A DNA stretch of 64,000 nucleotides from Circinella umbellata (taxonomy: Eukaryota; Mucoromycota; Mucoromycetes; Mucorales; Lichtheimiaceae), in NCBI GenBank assembly GCA_025093555.1, contig JAIWNF010000025.1, positions 372,001 through 436,000 on the forward strand. Reading direction: 5' to 3'. Of this stretch, positions 13,131-25,288 are shown piece after piece (within the stretch, counting starts at the first letter, position 1; each line of letters starts with the position of its first letter). Below the pieces are notes generated by a model. The model searched no databases. It was not told the origin of the DNA and was given only the letters and a program-made list of their open reading frames with translations. The position numbers were made by a program, and so were the translations under genes.

Positions 13131-13730
13131 TTAAAATACAAAGGGTACTAATCTTGAGGATTCATTAATATATTGTTGATAATCCACACTAAACTTGTCC
13201 AACATCATTTGTTCTTCAGCCAAGATTCTTTTGACATAAGCATATACCGTCAATACCAGTGTTGTCAAAAATGCCCACCAATTACAAGTAGCTAAACCAA
13301 ATCCTAACCATCCAACTATAAAAGCAGCATAACCTGGATGACGTACTACTTTATAAGGTCCTTCGGTACAGATATATTGATCATCGTTGGTTGCCATGGC
13401 CCGTATATAAAATGTATTGACAAAGATAGACCAGCGTAATAAAACAGTACCACCAATAATCCATCCAAGTCCAATCCACCCAATCCAACCAGGTGCTGCT
13501 CCTACATTAATTGATAACCAAACAAGTGGACTTACAAACCCACATAGTATCCATACCATGAGTAAAAGTCGAGACGTGCCTTGATCATCCCCAGTTTCAT
13601 GAACAGAAGCGGTTGTCCTTGGCGAAGATTCATACCGATGTTCAACATAAAATAAAATGCCAAGTAAAATGTAAGCTAGTAATAATGTCAACATTATATA
13701 TAAAAAAAAAGATGAGTTTCGGCAGGACAA
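13131..13730 (-). CDS. Isoprenylcysteine carboxyl methyltransferase-like membrane protein, 199 aa
   Basis: Intronless frame for a polytopic membrane protein of the ICMT/PEMT methyltransferase superfamily, which uses S-adenosylmethionine. Hydrophobic segments lie at about residues 9-29, 53-76, 82-98, 134-147 and 150-166. The diagnostic C-terminal part is present: GPYKVVRHPGY at 124-134 (His and Pro of the RHP motif) and the acidic pair in LAEEQMMLDKF at 170-180, followed by a short tail ending in YINESSRLVPFVF. The family includes Ste14-type prenylcysteine methyltransferases of the endoplasmic reticulum as well as less defined bacterial-type relatives. The short length (Ste14 is ~240-290) means the substrate cannot be fixed from sequence. 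A second Met at residue 13 is an alternative start. Confidence 0.82.
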   Translation of the reverse strand: MSCRNSSFFLYIMLTLLLAYILLGILFYVEHRYESSPRTTASVHETGDDQGTSRLLLMVWILCGFVSPLVWLSINVGAAPGWIGWIGLGWIIGGTVLLRWSIFVNTFYIRAMATNDDQYICTEGPYKVVRHPGYAAFIVGWLGFGLATCNWWAFLTTLVLTVYAYVKRILAEEQMMLDKFSVDYQQYINESSRLVPFVF

Positions 13731-14961
13731 TAGAAAAGAAACGAGTTTGTACTAGTTTTTTGGCTTTCGTGGATGCAGATTTTCTTTCACCGCAGGAAAA
13801 TGGTTATTCTGCTCATAAAAAAAAAGTCATTTGTGCTTTTCTATCTTGGTACTTTTAAGAACATCCTTCTACTTTTATATTCAAATAAATAAAGTATTAT
13901 TGTTTTTTTCTCGATATCTGCAACTTGTCTTTTTTTCTTCTTAAAATGTAATTGAATTTATAGACTAATAAAGAACAATATTAAAAAGATAAGGGTTATA
14001 TAGAAAGATAATGTTGTTCTAGCCCCCCCCCCAAAAAAAAAAAAAAAAAAAAAAAATACAATTTTCCTCCGCCTTTATTTGAACAAAAGGTCTGGTCTTT
14101 TGCTTCATTTTATAGCTATGTAATTACTATAAATTTTATTGCTATTATTAAATAAAAATCTTATTTTTTTCTATTTTGTTCTTCGGCAGCAAAAAAAAAA
14201 ATAAGAACATAAAAGGGTGTTTTATCATTGTGTGCACTATGACGTCTCTATTTCTATGTCAGCAGGGTTGAGTATTTCATATACTTCTTCCTTTTATATA
14301 TAAGGTGGAACCATAAAACATACGCAGCAAACAGTAAAAACTCTCTTTTGGTCATATGAGTTTGCTAAGCTGTACACCACCAACCTACTAAATCGGGGCT
14401 GGTTAATAAGGGAATCAAAGACAATTGAAGGGTATCTTAACAAAATATGTATTACTTTGATTGCCGTTAGTTACGTATCAACCACTGTTATAAATAGAAA
14501 AGAGGTTATTTGGAGGAGAACAAGAGTGAAACTAAGTGACACAAAATTTAAATATTTGGTAATTTACCTCCTTCAAATTGGACATAATAGTAAAAGAATC
14601 ATCGATTGAATTATGTGATTCTTTTATACGTAGTTGTTTTTTTTACTACAGTACACAGCAATATGTATATCCGGATTTACAATTATCTTTTTAACAGTTT
14701 ATTATAAAAGGGAAAAAAAGATAATTTATTAAAATACAAAAGTTATTACAAAAAAAAAGCAAAAATAGGACAAGACGAAAATACACGTCAGATCAAAAGC
14801 ATTTTTTTATACAGTAAATGAGTTAAATGTTTGGTGCGCGTGTTGTATATGTATGTATATATGTATACAGAGGTGGATTGGATATATAATATGTAATACT
14901 AAAATATAATATGGGGCTTTGGTTTGAATTTTTTTTAGGGGTTATATGCTTTTTCTTATAT
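13731..14961. other. Intergenic stretch with a C10-A24 tract
   Basis: No gene seen. The most striking item is a run of ten C directly followed by 24 A (14023-14056). The rest is AT-rich promoter and terminator sequence of the two minus-strand neighbours. Confidence 0.5.
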
Positions 14962-15403
14962 TTAAAGAAGCAAACCAGCGGCAGCAACAATACCAACGGC
15001 ACCAGCCATAGTAATACCCAAAGTAATCTTATTGGCAGAGGATTCACCATTCAAACCCTTGGTAGCTTCAGCAACGAGACTGCTGACACTACCTTGGTAT
15101 TCAGTAGGGATTTGACTTAAGATGGAATCGTAAGCGGAAGAGAGATCACCAGCATGTTCACTGGCATGACTGGCAATGCTGCTAAGGTCAATATTAGGAA
15201 GGTCGGTAGGAACTTCAGAGGGAAGTCCAGTGGGAGAAGCTAATTTTTTAATTTAATTAGCCATTGTTGTTAGCAAATCAGTAAAGAATTTATATACGTG
15301 TTTTTTAGTGTTAACAAAAAAAATACGACATACCATCTTGAGCCATGACAAGGGCAGCAGGAGCAGCAGCAATGAAAGCAGCGAGTGTAAGAGCTTTAAC
15401 CAT
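14962..15403 (-). CDS. Small secreted, probably GPI-anchored cell-surface protein, 115 aa
   Basis: Two exons, 15403-15334 and 15239-14962, joined in phase across a 94-nt GT-AG intron. Residues 1-21 (MVKALTLAAFIAAAPAALVM then AQD) form a signal peptide. The mature part is Ser/Thr/Pro/Ala-rich with no cysteine and includes SHASEHAGDLSSAYDSILSQ. The last ~20 residues (ITLGITMAGAVGIVAAAGLLL, stop) are hydrophobic with no charged residue after them, and small Ser/Ala/Asn residues just before could serve as an anchor site. That layout fits a GPI-anchored wall or membrane protein. I do not recognise a named family. A TATA box 88 nt upstream suggests strong regulated expression. Confidence 0.8.
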
Positions 15404-16856
15404 TTTGTTAATTGTTTATTTGTTGTTTTATTTTAAAAAGAAGTTAAGAAACAAAAAAAAAAGAAAAGAAAAGAGGAGCAAATGATCGTATTTATATAAG
15501 ATTTCTTATTTTTGGGTGAGAGATCTAACTTAATCCATTCAAGACCCCAAATTCATAAGTATAATCTTGTGGCTGTGATAATATGTTGTGTGGATCAAAA
15601 AGTAACGTACTTTTGGTTTGGTTATTTTATAACCAGATTAATTATGGCGCAGCTTACCAAGCTTGGGTTCACGATTTAATGACTTTGTGTTACATACAAA
15701 AAGAGTTTGGGTTAGAAGCTGAGTGAAGAGAACCATGCAGATCATATATTTTAGGGTCTAACTTTTTCCCAGTTTAATTATTGCTTGGTTTCACATTACG
15801 TTGTATTATGCTTTATATTATTTTCAGGAAGCAAAATAACCATACCTGAATTGGATCCTTTACGTCGGTTTGTGTTCCTGTGTGTGGCTAGTAAGTGGAA
15901 TAATAATAAAAATGATGATAAATAAAAATAGAAATACATAGAAGCTCACCACAAAAAAGAAAAAGTTTCTGAAGATAAAATGCCAAGATTGTCATTACAA
16001 AATGGATAACAATTAATACAGTTTGATTGTTTGTTAGTGATTTATATAAAGATGATAAATATTTTAATAAGTAGAAAATTGTTTTTAAGGTACTTTATTA
16101 GGTACAATTATAATACTGAAATTATCTCATTTTTATTATATCATATATCCTCACCATTGATTATTTAGTCTCGTGTTCCTGATGGTGATGGGTATACTAT
16201 TTTCTACCTTTTCCAAGAGTCTAACTATAATAAGTTTGAGGCGTTTTAGATGATGGGCGTATAAAATATTCTTAATGATATAAAAAATATTTATATTAAT
16301 TATTGTTGTTAGTACAGTTTCGAAAGAAAATATATTATATTACAATAGTGTCTTTTTTTTTCTTCTTTGGTGTATATATATTTATCTACTACGTATGGTT
16401 TTCCAAGAACTAAATGCTTTATTGGTATTAAAAGAATAAAAGAAACATAATCTTTGACAAAATAATCAGTGGATAAGTATAAGTACGAAGAAATGCTTAT
16501 TGAATAAAATGACAGATGGCAGTGATACGTACAGAACTTGATATTTTTGCCTGACTGATAGGGACAATCATAGAAAATACTCAGTGTTGAGTGATTAAAT
16601 TGTTCCATTATTCATATATTTATAAAAGCTCAAATGTGAAATATCGTATAACATTAAACTATATAGTTTTATTTTTTATGCTGTTATCAAAAAAAAAAAA
16701 GTTGTTTCTATAGAAACCGTTTTATAATATAAGTTTACTTATTCACACTAGTCATTAAATTGTATCTAAATAAATATAAAATTAAAAGAGGAAGCTGAGA
16801 TGCATTAAAAAAAAAGAGAGAGAACTTTCGTTCCCCTCAACATACACCAGAAAAAA
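15404..16856. other. Intergenic stretch between divergent genes
   Basis: It holds the promoters of the small secreted protein gene (left) and COG4 (right). Apart from the TATA box no motif stands out. The open frame at 16309-16608 is AT-driven and has no family resemblance. Confidence 0.5.
15491..15498 (-). promoter_or_regulatory. Probable TATA box of the small secreted protein gene
   Basis: The minus strand reads CTTATATAAATA, 88 nt upstream of the start codon. It shares ten consecutive bases and almost the same spacing with the lactate permease promoter. Confidence 0.55.
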
Positions 16857-19800
16857 ATGCCTTCCGCTATTTCTTCATCGACAACAACGAATAATGACAT
16901 TCAACCTGAGACACATAAAAATGAACAAGAATATGATAATGAATCATCACTTTTAGCTCGGGATTTTGAGACATTAACTAATATTGATGATATTCGTGAA
17001 TGTCTTCGACTTTTAGATGAAGAAGAGACGCGGATCGATGCATCTCTTGACCAAATGCTATCCCAAGAATCAGAATTATTGGAAGCTTTAGGGACTTTGG
17101 ATGTTCTAAGGTCAGTTAAAAGGGGAAAATAGACAGACGGGCAAAAAAAACAGACAGTTAGATAGAGGTATTCACGGACAACAAAAATAAAATGGGGGGG
17201 GGACATTCCTTATTATTTAATATTAGGCCACAGTTACGAAACTTGAAACTCGATTCTTCACAAATGATGAATACTATTACAAAAACATCACGACTTGCTG
17301 AAGGAATTAGTGATAAAGTTAGACAATTGGATCAAGAACAGGTATATAGAGTTAGGATAAAAAGGAAAAAAGAAAGAAAGAAGGCAATAGAAAGAGAAAG
17401 ATTAAAGTCTTATTTATTTTATCTCATCATTTTCAACCAACTTATAATTATTTTGGCTTTCTTTTTATAGTCTAGGGCAAAAGAATCAATTCATTACGTT
17501 GAGGATGTTCAAGAACTTAAGAGATGTATCGCTGGTATTCAAGAGGCTATGCGACATAAAGATTATGATGCTGCAGCTAATCTTTTACAAAGCGCGTCAA
17601 AGATCGATTCAGCTATTTTAAATGGTTCGTTGGCTGAGTTCACAGTGGTAAGTTGCAGTAGTTAAAAAACAGCATACAGAAAAAAAAATATTGGAGGTAT
17701 TGTATCATTAATCGAATATGTATATATAGCCAACATCAGAAGATCCAGATCATCCAGCAAAGACACTTGCCGATGCAAAATCAGCATTATTTACTATATT
17801 CTCTCAACGATTCGATGATGCTGTCATGCAACGAAACGAAGCGGATATCACACGTTATTTTAAATTATTTCCACTTATTGGTTGTCAAGCGGAAGGTTTG
17901 GATAGGTATTCTCGATTTGTATGTAATATTGTGAAAGCACGATGTAGTGAAGAATTACGCATGGGAAATAGTAAGTTTTTAGTTCTATATACATAAAATA
18001 GAAGGATTAGAAATAAAGAGAGGATTATTTAGTGTTTCTCACATCACTGGATTCCTTTTATATAGCTTCCGCTCCAGTATATTATGCCGATACCCTTACC
18101 CGACTTTTTGAAAACATTGCTGTCATTATTGATCAACACCAACCTTTGGTTGAATTACATTATGGACGGGGGCGTATGTTACGTGTTATTCAACGATTAC
18201 AAGAAGAAAGTGATATTGAAAGTGGACGTATATTAGATCAATTTGTACAAAATCGAAAATTGGAATCTAAGCTTGTTGAAATTCAGTCTTTGAATATTGC
18301 AATGATACGATCCTCTACAACAAATTGGAGTACTTCTCCTGGAGGAGGAACAAATGGAACATCGGTCGCAGGAGCAGGAACAGGATTGAATGGAACGAAT
18401 GGGTCGAGTGTATCAGGGCAAATCAACGGCAATAATAATAATCCGTTGACTGATCCACGTCAATTAGATGCTAATCTTCTGGAGCTTGCATTAATAAGTC
18501 AACGAGGTGCATTATTTTATCAGTTTATTAATGAACGTGCAGATGATGAAATGGAACATATTGGAACGGATGAATCGACCCAAGATATGATTATGCATGG
18601 CAAGGATAAAAGATATTATAGTGATAACGGACTATTAGCTTCTTCTGGGTTAGTGAAACGTAATAAGGAGTTGATGAATTCATATTTGGTGATTGATAGC
18701 TTTTTATTGAAACGTAATATGGATAAGGTAAATAATAAAAAAAACAGAAATAGAATAAAGATGATTCAAACTAAATAAAACGTACATGCATATATATTTA
18801 GGCTATGAAATTAGATGATTATGATCCATCATCAGGGCAAACATCTACTTGTGTAGACGATGTTTTCTTTATTCTTCAAAAGGTTGTGAAACGAAGTATA
18901 TCCACATGTGAGCCTGATGTTGTTGCTGCAACAGTAAAAGCCATTCTCAAAACTTTGGATTCTGGTTATCTTCAAGTATTTCAACAAAAAATGTCAGTTA
19001 CTTTTGCTGGTCAAGAACCTGGTAATCGTAATGTGGAAAGATCAATTGAACAAGCTAAAATTAATTATATGGTAAGAGCTTTAAAAAAATGATGCCATTA
19101 TGATTTGATATTTATATCTAATATATGGAAAAAAATTAGGTTTTGTTAAATAATTTAAATGTAAGTGCCGAATATATGGAACGACTTGCACAGGACGCAC
19201 GACCTGAAGTTGAAGCTGCTATATGGAAGAATCCAGATCATGATATCAAGATTGCTACTAAGGCTTTGGATGATCTCGCTTCTGCATCTTCTAAATTCCG
19301 AAAATTATTACAGGTATGAGATTAGAGTCGAGAGTGTGAAAAAATGACATACGGTTTTATTTATCATCATTATATATAATAGAGCGGGATGGAACAATTG
19401 ATGGGCCAAATATTAAAACCACGTATTCGACCCTTATTTCAACATGGTTATCGTGAAGTCAAATATGTATTGGAAGAGGATGAATATAATGAAGCCGATG
19501 TAGATGAATTATTTGTTAAACGGTTTAGAAGTGGTTTCGATAAATTGATTGATTCTTATCAACGTACACTTACTGATGCCAATTTTACTACTATCATGGG
19601 GTTACTTCTGGATGCTATCACAGCTCAATGGGAACGTATTATATCACAAACTCGATTTAATCAATATGGTGCTTTACGATTTGATAAGGATTTACGGTCG
19701 GTTATCCATTATCTTTCATCTATGACAGAATGGCTTTCCCGTGATAGATTTACACGACTTAACCAAATGGCTACTTTACTCAACTTTGAAGAGGTAAGAG

Positions 19801-20090
19801 CTTTTTTCTTTTTGTAACTATGATAAAAGAAAGGATTTTGACATAAGATAATATATACATATCATTTCTTTTTTTAGCCATCTGAAATATATGATTATTG
19901 GGGTGCAAAGGCTGGCCCAGTTAGTTGGCGACTTACAGTTGCTGAAATTAAAAAGATATTAACATTAAGGTAAAGAAATAGTTTTATTGATATTAGAATG
20001 ATACTTTATATAACTAATTGTTGAATAATATTTATATAATATAGACTCGATTTTGATGGAGAAGAAGTAGCTAACCTTTCTTTATATTAA
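16857..20090 (+). CDS. COG4: Conserved oligomeric Golgi complex subunit 4, 813 aa
   Basis: COG4 belongs to lobe A of the COG tethering complex, which captures intra-Golgi retrograde vesicles and works with SNAREs and Sly1. Ten exons: 16857-17110, 17227-17341, 17471-17647, 17730-17970, 18066-18727, 18802-19071, 19140-19313, 19383-19793, 19878-19969 and 20045-20090, all GT-AG and phase-consistent. The N-terminus has the coiled-coil start ([18 protein letters not shown]), followed by the long helical rods of the CATCHR fold. A Gly/Asn/Ser linker interrupts it near residues 340-380, and the C-terminal domain contains [20 protein letters not shown] and ends [14 protein letters not shown]. Length agrees with other COG4 proteins. 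The gene converges on NUFIP1 with 190 bp between stop codons. Confidence 0.93.
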
Positions 20091-20280
20091 TTAAAATTAT
20101 AATTATGATATCATGTTCATTTATATGAAATATTTATTGAATGTCAAATAATTAAATAATAACTAAATAATGCAAAATTAGGTATTATGATATGCTTTGT
20201 ATATTATATGTATATAAGATGATTGCAAAAATGAAAAATATGATACAGTTAAATGTAAGGGGAGGGAGGGAACAAAAATT

Positions 20281-21966
20281 CTATTCTTCTGTTTTAGTAT
20301 GTGCTTGTCCATAAAATTGATTATCTACCATGTGTCGAAAACATTGTAATATGACATTATGTTCATCACGAACTTCACTTGCTAATAACTAAGAAAAAGG
20401 TACTGACAAGTTAATGGATCATCTTTGTCATCTATTTAAATTAAAAAGTTATATAATAGATTTTTTACCATTCGCAAAAGATTGGGTCGTTTTTGTACAG
20501 GTCTAACAATATCTTTTCTTTGTTGGTTTTGTTGTCGCTGCAATGTTTATATATATAAAATACCCATTATTATTAACAAATTTTAATCATCACAGTCTCT
20601 TGATTATTACTATAATTATTCGTTTCTTTTTACCTGTGGTTTTTCATGAACATAACGGCATTTATTTCCAAATCTACAAGAGCCTCTCATAAAAGCTCTA
20701 CAACGAGGTCCAGCTCGATGTGGTTTTTCGGGTAAAGCAAGTTTTCCCATACTGGAAGGATCTTTCGATGATACCGCATCCCTTTCCATATCCACATTCT
20801 CGTCATCATTGTTCTTTTCGTTTGAATCATCATCACTTTCTTCACCATCATCATCCTCTGATCCATAATCTCCAAGAGCTCCTAATACACCTTCTTGCTT
20901 TGGTACATCTTCTCGTTTACGTTTTTTATTATTCTTATTTGAATTGGATGGAAGTTGACCACGCGATTTTCGGTCTTCAGCTTCTTGTTTCTATTAAACA
21001 ATTTTTAGTTTCTCTTTTTGTTTTCATTAAATTATTCACTCCATCAAGGTCCAAAGGAAATATATATTACCTTGCGTTCTACATTTGCTTTTGATGGCCA
21101 ATTCTTTTTACGTGCTTCGATCCATGCAGCTAATGCTTCAGGTGTATCAAGTTTAGGTGCATTAGGTGGTACAATACCATCTGGTTTGCTCCTAAAAGAA
21201 AATGTTTTTCATTGAAATGTTAAAAACCCTTTTCTTTATCAACAAAAAAAATGGTATCTAACTATCTGTTTACTTTTTCTTCGATTCACCAATATTATGT
21301 TCTACTGCTAAATGCTCATCTAATACTGATTTAATAGCACTAAAATCACATTCTGAACATTGTTTATGTTGTGCCATATGTTGTGCAATCGCTATTGCTG
21401 ATTTATAATATCGATTACAACAAAAAGTACTAATTATACATATTTAGATACATTTTTTAATATCCTATTATGTTTGTTATGATAAAAAATAAAACACGCG
21501 TTCGATATCTTTATTCTTACCTTTGTTGAGTTGTATTTGTTGAAAGATCATCGTAAGCAACAACGGATCGCTGGTGTTGGGTATACTCTGTGTGATTCGT
21601 TTGTTCTTTTTGCTGTTCTTGTTGCTGTGGTTGAGCAGGTTGTTGTGTTTGTGATTCCTGTTGATAATTATAATAAGGTTGTTGTTGTTGTTGTGCGGGA
21701 TCAGAAGAACCACGTAATACAGAATTAAGTGAAGCAGCAGCTAATGCACCCAAGCTTTGTCTTTGTTGTGTTTGTGATTGTAAATGGTAAACTATAGATT
21801 CATTAGGATCATTAGTAGAAGGTGAGGATTGTTCTTGTTGTTGATAATAATATCCATTCTGGTCTGGGGTTCCTGATATATTATAATAGGATTGCTGTTG
21901 TTGTTGATAATATTGTTGACTCCATTGCCAGTTTGGATCAGATGATTGAGGCCAAGGATATGACAT
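20281..21966 (-). CDS. NUFIP1: NUFIP1/Rsa1-type snoRNP assembly factor with CCCH finger, 418 aa
   Basis: This family bridges the R2TP-HSP90 machinery and the 15.5K/Snu13 protein during box C/D snoRNP assembly in the nucleus. Exons in reading order: 21966-21521, 21429-21274, 21191-21071, 20990-20634, 20537-20469 and 20388-20281. The N-terminal ~150 residues are Gln/Tyr-rich and disordered. Two cysteine/histidine segments follow (FCCNRYYKSAIAIAQHMAQH and CSECDFSAIKSVLDEHLAVEH). Then comes the signature PPNAPKLDTPEALAAWIEAR-KKNWPS motif of the NUFIP1 conserved domain, an acidic stretch, and a CCCH finger with C-x7-C-x5-C-x3-H spacing (CRAFMRGSC, RFGNKCRYVH). The start chosen, MSYPWPQ, is the one followed by conserved-looking sequence; the same frame is open further upstream. 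Confidence 0.85.
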
Positions 21967-22233
21967 GAAAGTTATAAAGTTAATTTTTGTTAAAAGGAAC
22001 AAGTAAAAAAAAAATCTTTTCCTGCAAAAATGAATGAATCAAAAAAACTCAGCTTACCCTTGAATCTTTATAATGCTTAGTCCCCTCAATGGAGATTGTT
22101 ATGGGGATTTTTTTCTATTTTTTTAGGGAGGGTGAATGGATCTCTGTGGCAACAAAAATATAAAATAAAGTTGCATGAAATTATCATATTACTGCACTTC
22201 TCCCTTTCTTTCTTTCCTTTTCTTTATTTATTT

Positions 22234-23753
22234 ATGTCTTCAGTACAAACACAAGCTATCAGTCATTGTCATTATGAACGAATGGTTATTCCAATAACAC
22301 CAATAAAACATTCTCCATATGGTTCACGTCGTCATTATTTCAATAATAATATTGTTGAAACAGGATTATTTACATCTCTTCGTATAACATGTATTGTTCA
22401 AATTAATCATCCTCATCATCCTTATCCAAATGACTATTCTTCTTTGGAAAAGTTAGATACAATTCTTGATCAAGGCGTCTTGACATTACAAATATCCTTT
22501 TTATTAATAACATTAATAATATCAATAATAATAGTAATGTATTATATATAGCTATTCTTAACTTTACTTTCATTTATTTTTTTTATTACTTTGCCAACAG
22601 AATGAATGAACTTGATTGTGTTGAATCTATGACATGGATTGAGCAACCATTAGGAATGGTACTTGTCAATAAGATCAATTTCATTCTTATGTATATAGTT
22701 ATTTACTGTTGTTAAATTATATAGATAATGAATCATAATTGTGGTCTTCAACTAGAACAATCATCAGTATCCTCTACACCAACACAACTTCATAATCCAA
22801 GTATAACCTTTTTATTACTTTTGATTCAATAAAATGATAAAAGAAGACATATACTAATGATATATAATATAATTAATTAGCTTATCGTTTTAGACCTATT
22901 TGTAATACAACATCTCCTATTAATACTCCTTTAGCAATTGCACTTGGACGACCAGCACCCCATGAAAATCTTATTAAAATTTATTTACGATTGGAATGGC
23001 AGACAGAAAATATCCTTTTTTAATAATTATTATTATTGATTATTATAATAATAATGAACACCATCAACTTCTTTAACTTTTTTTTTAAAAAAAAAATATA
23101 TACAACTTTTGAGTTTAACAGATATGTTAGAAAACCCTTCTGAAGATATGAAAGAATATTTATTTAATACGATGCTTCACATCTTTTGTGATCATATGGG
23201 TACAAAGTATCCACTTATATTTTCGCCAATATATTCCAAAGTAAACTAATGTCATTATTATTACTATTATTATTATTTGAAAAAGAAGTTAACATCAATG
23301 AATGTTTGTTTGCATCCTAGAAACTCGTTGATATGACACGATATGTACCTGTTATTGCCAAGTCAATCCAGAGAATGATTGAAACAGAAAAAAATGATTC
23401 TGAAACAAACCGAGATACTATGAATATGATTAAGGTACCAAAAAAAAAAAAACAAGGTTTATATAAATATAAACGTATCTAAATATAATTATTTTACGTA
23501 GACTTATTTAAATGATACGACTATATTACGTCGAGTATATAATTATTCAGAAAATATAAATGACAATGATATTTGGACTGATTTAGTAATTGGTCTTTAT
23601 TATTATTTTAAACGTACTCTTCCTTTCCCAAAATACCCAAAGGTTTGTCATATATAAATAAATACATAAACACATTTATTTGAAGATCTATTTATTTATC
23701 TATTTAATTATATTTAGATGACTTATACATCCATTCAAAACCATCAACAATAG
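22234..23753 (+). CDS. Unrecognised tandem paralog A, 319 aa, with two AT-AC introns
   Basis: I do not recognise this family. Eight exons: 22234-22491, 22590-22658, 22725-22800, 22881-23009, 23104-23240, 23321-23434, 23502-23642 and 23718-23753. Introns 1 and 4 begin ATATCCTT and are best closed at AC, not AG; with those borders the frame is continuous. The product is soluble, with no signal peptide or membrane segment. Features shared with paralog B at 26272: HCHYE near the N-terminus, SLEKLDT, SMTWIEQPLGM, a short Cys-containing segment, PAPHENLIKIYLRLEWQTE, an IFCDHMGTKYPLIFSP block, RYVPVIAKSIQ and, near the end, GLYYYFKRTLPFPKYPK. Five of the eight exons have the same length or nearly so in both copies. 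The gene starts 267 bp from the divergent NUFIP1 start. Confidence 0.8.
22492..22589 (+). other. Probable U12-type AT-AC intron (intron 1, paralog A)
   Basis: Donor ATATCCTTTTTA matches the minor-spliceosome donor ATATCCTT. A branch-like TTCTTAAC lies at 22555-22562, and the AC acceptor at 22588-22589 gives a phase-0 join continuing FANRMNELD. The nearby AG at 22599-22600 would lead to a stop after two codons. Confidence 0.75.
23010..23103 (+). other. Probable U12-type AT-AC intron (intron 4, paralog A)
   Basis: Donor ATATCCTTTTTT, branch-like TTCTTTAAC at 23069-23077, acceptor AC at 23102-23103. The phase-1 join yields TEKLLSLTDML, which aligns with TEKLSNLTDNL from the same junction in paralog B. 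Confidence 0.8.
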
Positions 23754-23907
23754 TCATAGTGAAATAAGAAACTCCATATTCTTCATAACTTGAATTAAAT
23801 TAAAAATCCAATTTATTTATTCTTATATTTGAAGAACAAAAAGAAAAGATACACAAACAGATAAAATATACAAAGGGGAAAGAGAGAGATAGAAAAAATA
23901 AATAAAT

Positions 23908-25288
23908 TTACAGTTTGCTACCAAGAACCTTTTGAACTGATTCCAAAACACGATCAAAGATCTTGGTATTAGCAGCAACGACACCCTTATTAGCTTCTAA
24001 AGTACGGCCGATTGAAAAATCCAATGGCTTACCATTGACATCTGTGACTTTACCACCTGCTTCATGGACCAACAAGGAACCAGAAGCATGATCCCAGATT
24101 TTTTCAACATAGGTCTTACTTGTAGGTAAACGAAGATAGATATCACCATCACCACGAGAAATAGAACAATATTTAGCTTGACTATCCATACGAACGGAAG
24201 GACGTGTAATACCCAATAATTTGGCAATTTCAGCAGCATCACCGTGAGAAGAATGACCCGCTTCAACTGATTCACAGAAAGTAGCTTCTTCAGTAGTGGA
24301 GATATCAGAGAATTGTATCTTAGATTCAGTAGGATCAGTAAAAGAACGTTGGAATGCACCTTCACCACGAACAGTGATGAATAAAGTACCCTTTTCACCA
24401 TCAGGTTGGGTCGGATCAACTGGTAAATTAGGAGTACCCATGACACCCAATTGAACTTGACCATCAATAATTAATGCCAAGCAAACAGCGTATTGTCCAC
24501 CGCGTAAGAAACCTTTGGTGCCATCAATAGGATCCAATGCCCAGTGACCTAATTTTATACAAAAATTTTTAATTCACTTTTTTCTTGAATATATATAAAT
24601 ATTAAAACTTACGTCCTTTAGGACCACCAGTATAGTTGCCACGATCAATTGCTTCTAAAATCTATGATATATTACAATTATCAAGTTAACAAAAAAAATA
24701 CTCATAGATCCCTCCTCGCGCCCTCTCACCTCTCAACCAAATGTATCTTCACACTAAAAATAAAAATATTACCTGTTCTTCAGAAAGTTTCTCAGAGTCA
24801 TCCAAGACACCGTTGGTAAGTGAGTGAACTTTTTCACGAAGGACTTTACCGGCATCACCACGAAGGTCTTTGGAATCTTCTTCACCAATAATAGGATCAT
24901 TAGGGAATGCCTTATGCAAATAAGTGTTAATGATGGCTTGAGCAGAATAGTCAGCGACTATATATATAAAAAAAAAGAAGTTCCAGTTGTGTGTAAATAC
25001 AATATGTTTTTTTTTCTTTCTCTATAGATCTCTTTCTCAAATAGAGTATTACTTTACCAGTAACAGGTGACTTGTCATTCTTTGTCAAAGTTTCGTTTGC
25101 AACAAGATGTTGAAAAACTGATTGACATACGCGACTGGCTTGAAGCACAGCTTGAATAGCAACGGATCGTTCAGTGGCAAGAGCTAAATGAACGCGTACA
25201 TATTATTTTATTTTTTTAGTTGTCTTGGATAAAAAAAAAAAAGAAAAAGAGAATGCTTTTGTTCTGTTCCTATTTTATTACCAGACAT
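23908..25288 (-). CDS. MET22: 3'(2'),5'-bisphosphate nucleotidase, 335 aa
   Basis: It removes the 3' phosphate of PAP and PAPS, toxic by-products of sulfate assimilation, in a Mg-dependent reaction; the yeast enzyme (Met22/Hal2) is the classic lithium and sodium target. Exons in reading order: 25288-25282, 25183-25058, 24957-24773, 24661-24613 and 24548-23908. The first coding exon is only 7 nt (ATG TCT G). The motifs of the Li-sensitive inositol-phosphatase superfamily are all present: SPVTVADYSAQ, IIGEEDS (metal ligands), WALDPIDGTKGF after splicing, LDSQAKYC-like MDSQAKYCSISRG, and WDHASGSLLVHEAGG near the C-terminus. Length is close to the yeast enzyme. It sits on the opposite strand between two tandem paralogs, so the duplication probably spanned or later captured it. 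Confidence 0.95.

Noticed and set aside
22555..22602. Splicing paralog A intron 1 at the ordinary CAACAG acceptor
   Set aside because: From the phase-0 exon it reaches a stop after two codons. An alternative GTAATG donor at 22531 with the same acceptor also fails.
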